A program made the translations under genes and the position numbers. From the NCBI GenBank assembly GCA_945861535.1, contig CAMAUZ010000062.1:1-48762 (forward strand): a DNA stretch of 48,762 bases, read 5' to 3'. The notes under the pieces are model-generated. The model was not told the DNA's origin and ran no database searches. It was given only the letters and a program-made list of their open reading frames with translations. This DNA comes from Akkermansia muciniphila. Its GTDB lineage: Bacteria; Verrucomicrobiota; Verrucomicrobiia; Limisphaerales; BJHT01. Every line of letters starts with the position of its first letter. The first letter of the stretch is position 1. This document shows positions 48,516 through 48,762 of the stretch, in pieces.

Positions 48516-48762
48516 ATGTCAGATTCCTACACGAGCTTGCTGGATGCGGTGATCGCCCACCTGGAGGAGTTGAAGGCGGACGGCAGCAAGTTCGTGAGCG
48601 TGGGTCCGGAAGTGCTCGCAGCGCTGGCCGCGCCGGTGTCGAAGACGCCGACGGCCGCCGCGCCAGCAGCGGCTTCGGTCACCGCGACCGGGCGAACGGC
48701 GGTCGCGCTCGGTGCGGAGCGCGTGACGCCGCGGCCGCAGCCGACGCCACCACCGGCAGCGC
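48516..48762 (+). CDS. N-terminal part of an unidentified protein, possibly a uracil-DNA glycosylase, 3' truncated
   Basis: The frame opens with MSDSYTSLLDAVIAHLEELK and continues through FVSVGPEVLAALAAP into a Pro/Ala/Thr-rich linker where the window ends after 82 codons. A short N-terminal helix with 'LKADGxxxVxVxPExLAALA', followed by a Pro/Ala linker, is found in front of the catalytic domain in some Verrucomicrobiota uracil-DNA glycosylases of family 4/5, but no catalytic motif is in view. The assignment is therefore only a suggestion; the coding status is fairly secure from composition and frame. Confidence 0.4.
   Translation, partial: MSDSYTSLLDAVIAHLEELKADGSKFVSVGPEVLAALAAPVSKTPTAAAPAAASVTATGRTAVALGAERVTPRPQPTPPPAA

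Overview
The window is high-GC bacterial DNA that I read as Verrucomicrobiota, probably Opitutales/Opitutaceae. This is an inference from gene content (SufT, glutaredoxin and PanC neighbours, PPC-domain and VIT/VWA secreted proteins, a complete flagellar rod/ring block, proline/alanine-rich secreted proteins) and from dense palindromic intergenic repeats. It is not a database result. No rRNA, tRNA, CRISPR array or transposase gene was seen.

Layout. 1-6.1 kb: 3' end of a pseudopilin-like gene, then sufT (-), a glutaredoxin, panC, a PPC-domain secreted protein (-) and pyrD. 6.1-11.8 kb: a Tat-exported amidohydrolase (-), a TVP38/DedA-type membrane protein (-), the radical-SAM enzyme ArsS (-) and nadB. 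11.8-13.5 kb: a 1.7 kb gene-free stretch holding a 191 bp element with terminal inverted repeats and two tandem copies of an unrecognised structured RNA of about 170 nt on the minus strand, each ending in an intrinsic terminator. 13.5-20.6 kb: a three-gene module of a ClpB-D2-like AAA+ ATPase, a membrane-anchored coiled-coil protein and a membrane-tailed Ser/Thr kinase. 21-25.2 kb: a Uma2 nuclease (-) and an active/inactive M16 peptidase pair. 25.6-27.4 kb: a zinc-ribbon MoxR ATPase whose last 43 or so codons reappear, decayed, behind a lower-GC membrane-protein gene. 27.6-34.5 kb: a signalling run of CheX-like protein, REC-REC-STAS-like protein, a proline-rich secreted protein, a TPR protein, a small helical protein, a sigma-54 response regulator and a small conserved-looking protein. 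35-37.4 kb: a VIT/VWA secreted protein. 37.8-45.8 kb: minus-strand flagellar operon flgF-flgG-flgA-flgH-flgI-flgJ-flgN-flgK-flgL. 46.2-48.8 kb: a serine hydrolase (-), a secreted hypothetical protein (-) and the 5' end of a further gene.

How parts connect. The signalling run and the flagellar operon plausibly belong together: a sigma-54 activator of FlrC/FleR type, a CheX-like phosphatase and a multi-receiver protein stand close to a block encoding rod, L/P rings, hook-filament junction and their chaperone. NadB, PanC and PyrD are ordinary cofactor and pyrimidine biosynthesis. The AAA/coiled-coil/kinase module has no recognised named system and is the best protein-level candidate for undescribed biology.

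The intergenic DNA is unusually organised. At least six palindromic repeat families recur (some pairs inverted to each other), and many gaps carry short runs of degenerate heptanucleotides with different consensus words but the same 7-base phase. These repeats, the tandem structured RNA and the MoxR tail duplication are the observations most worth a second look.
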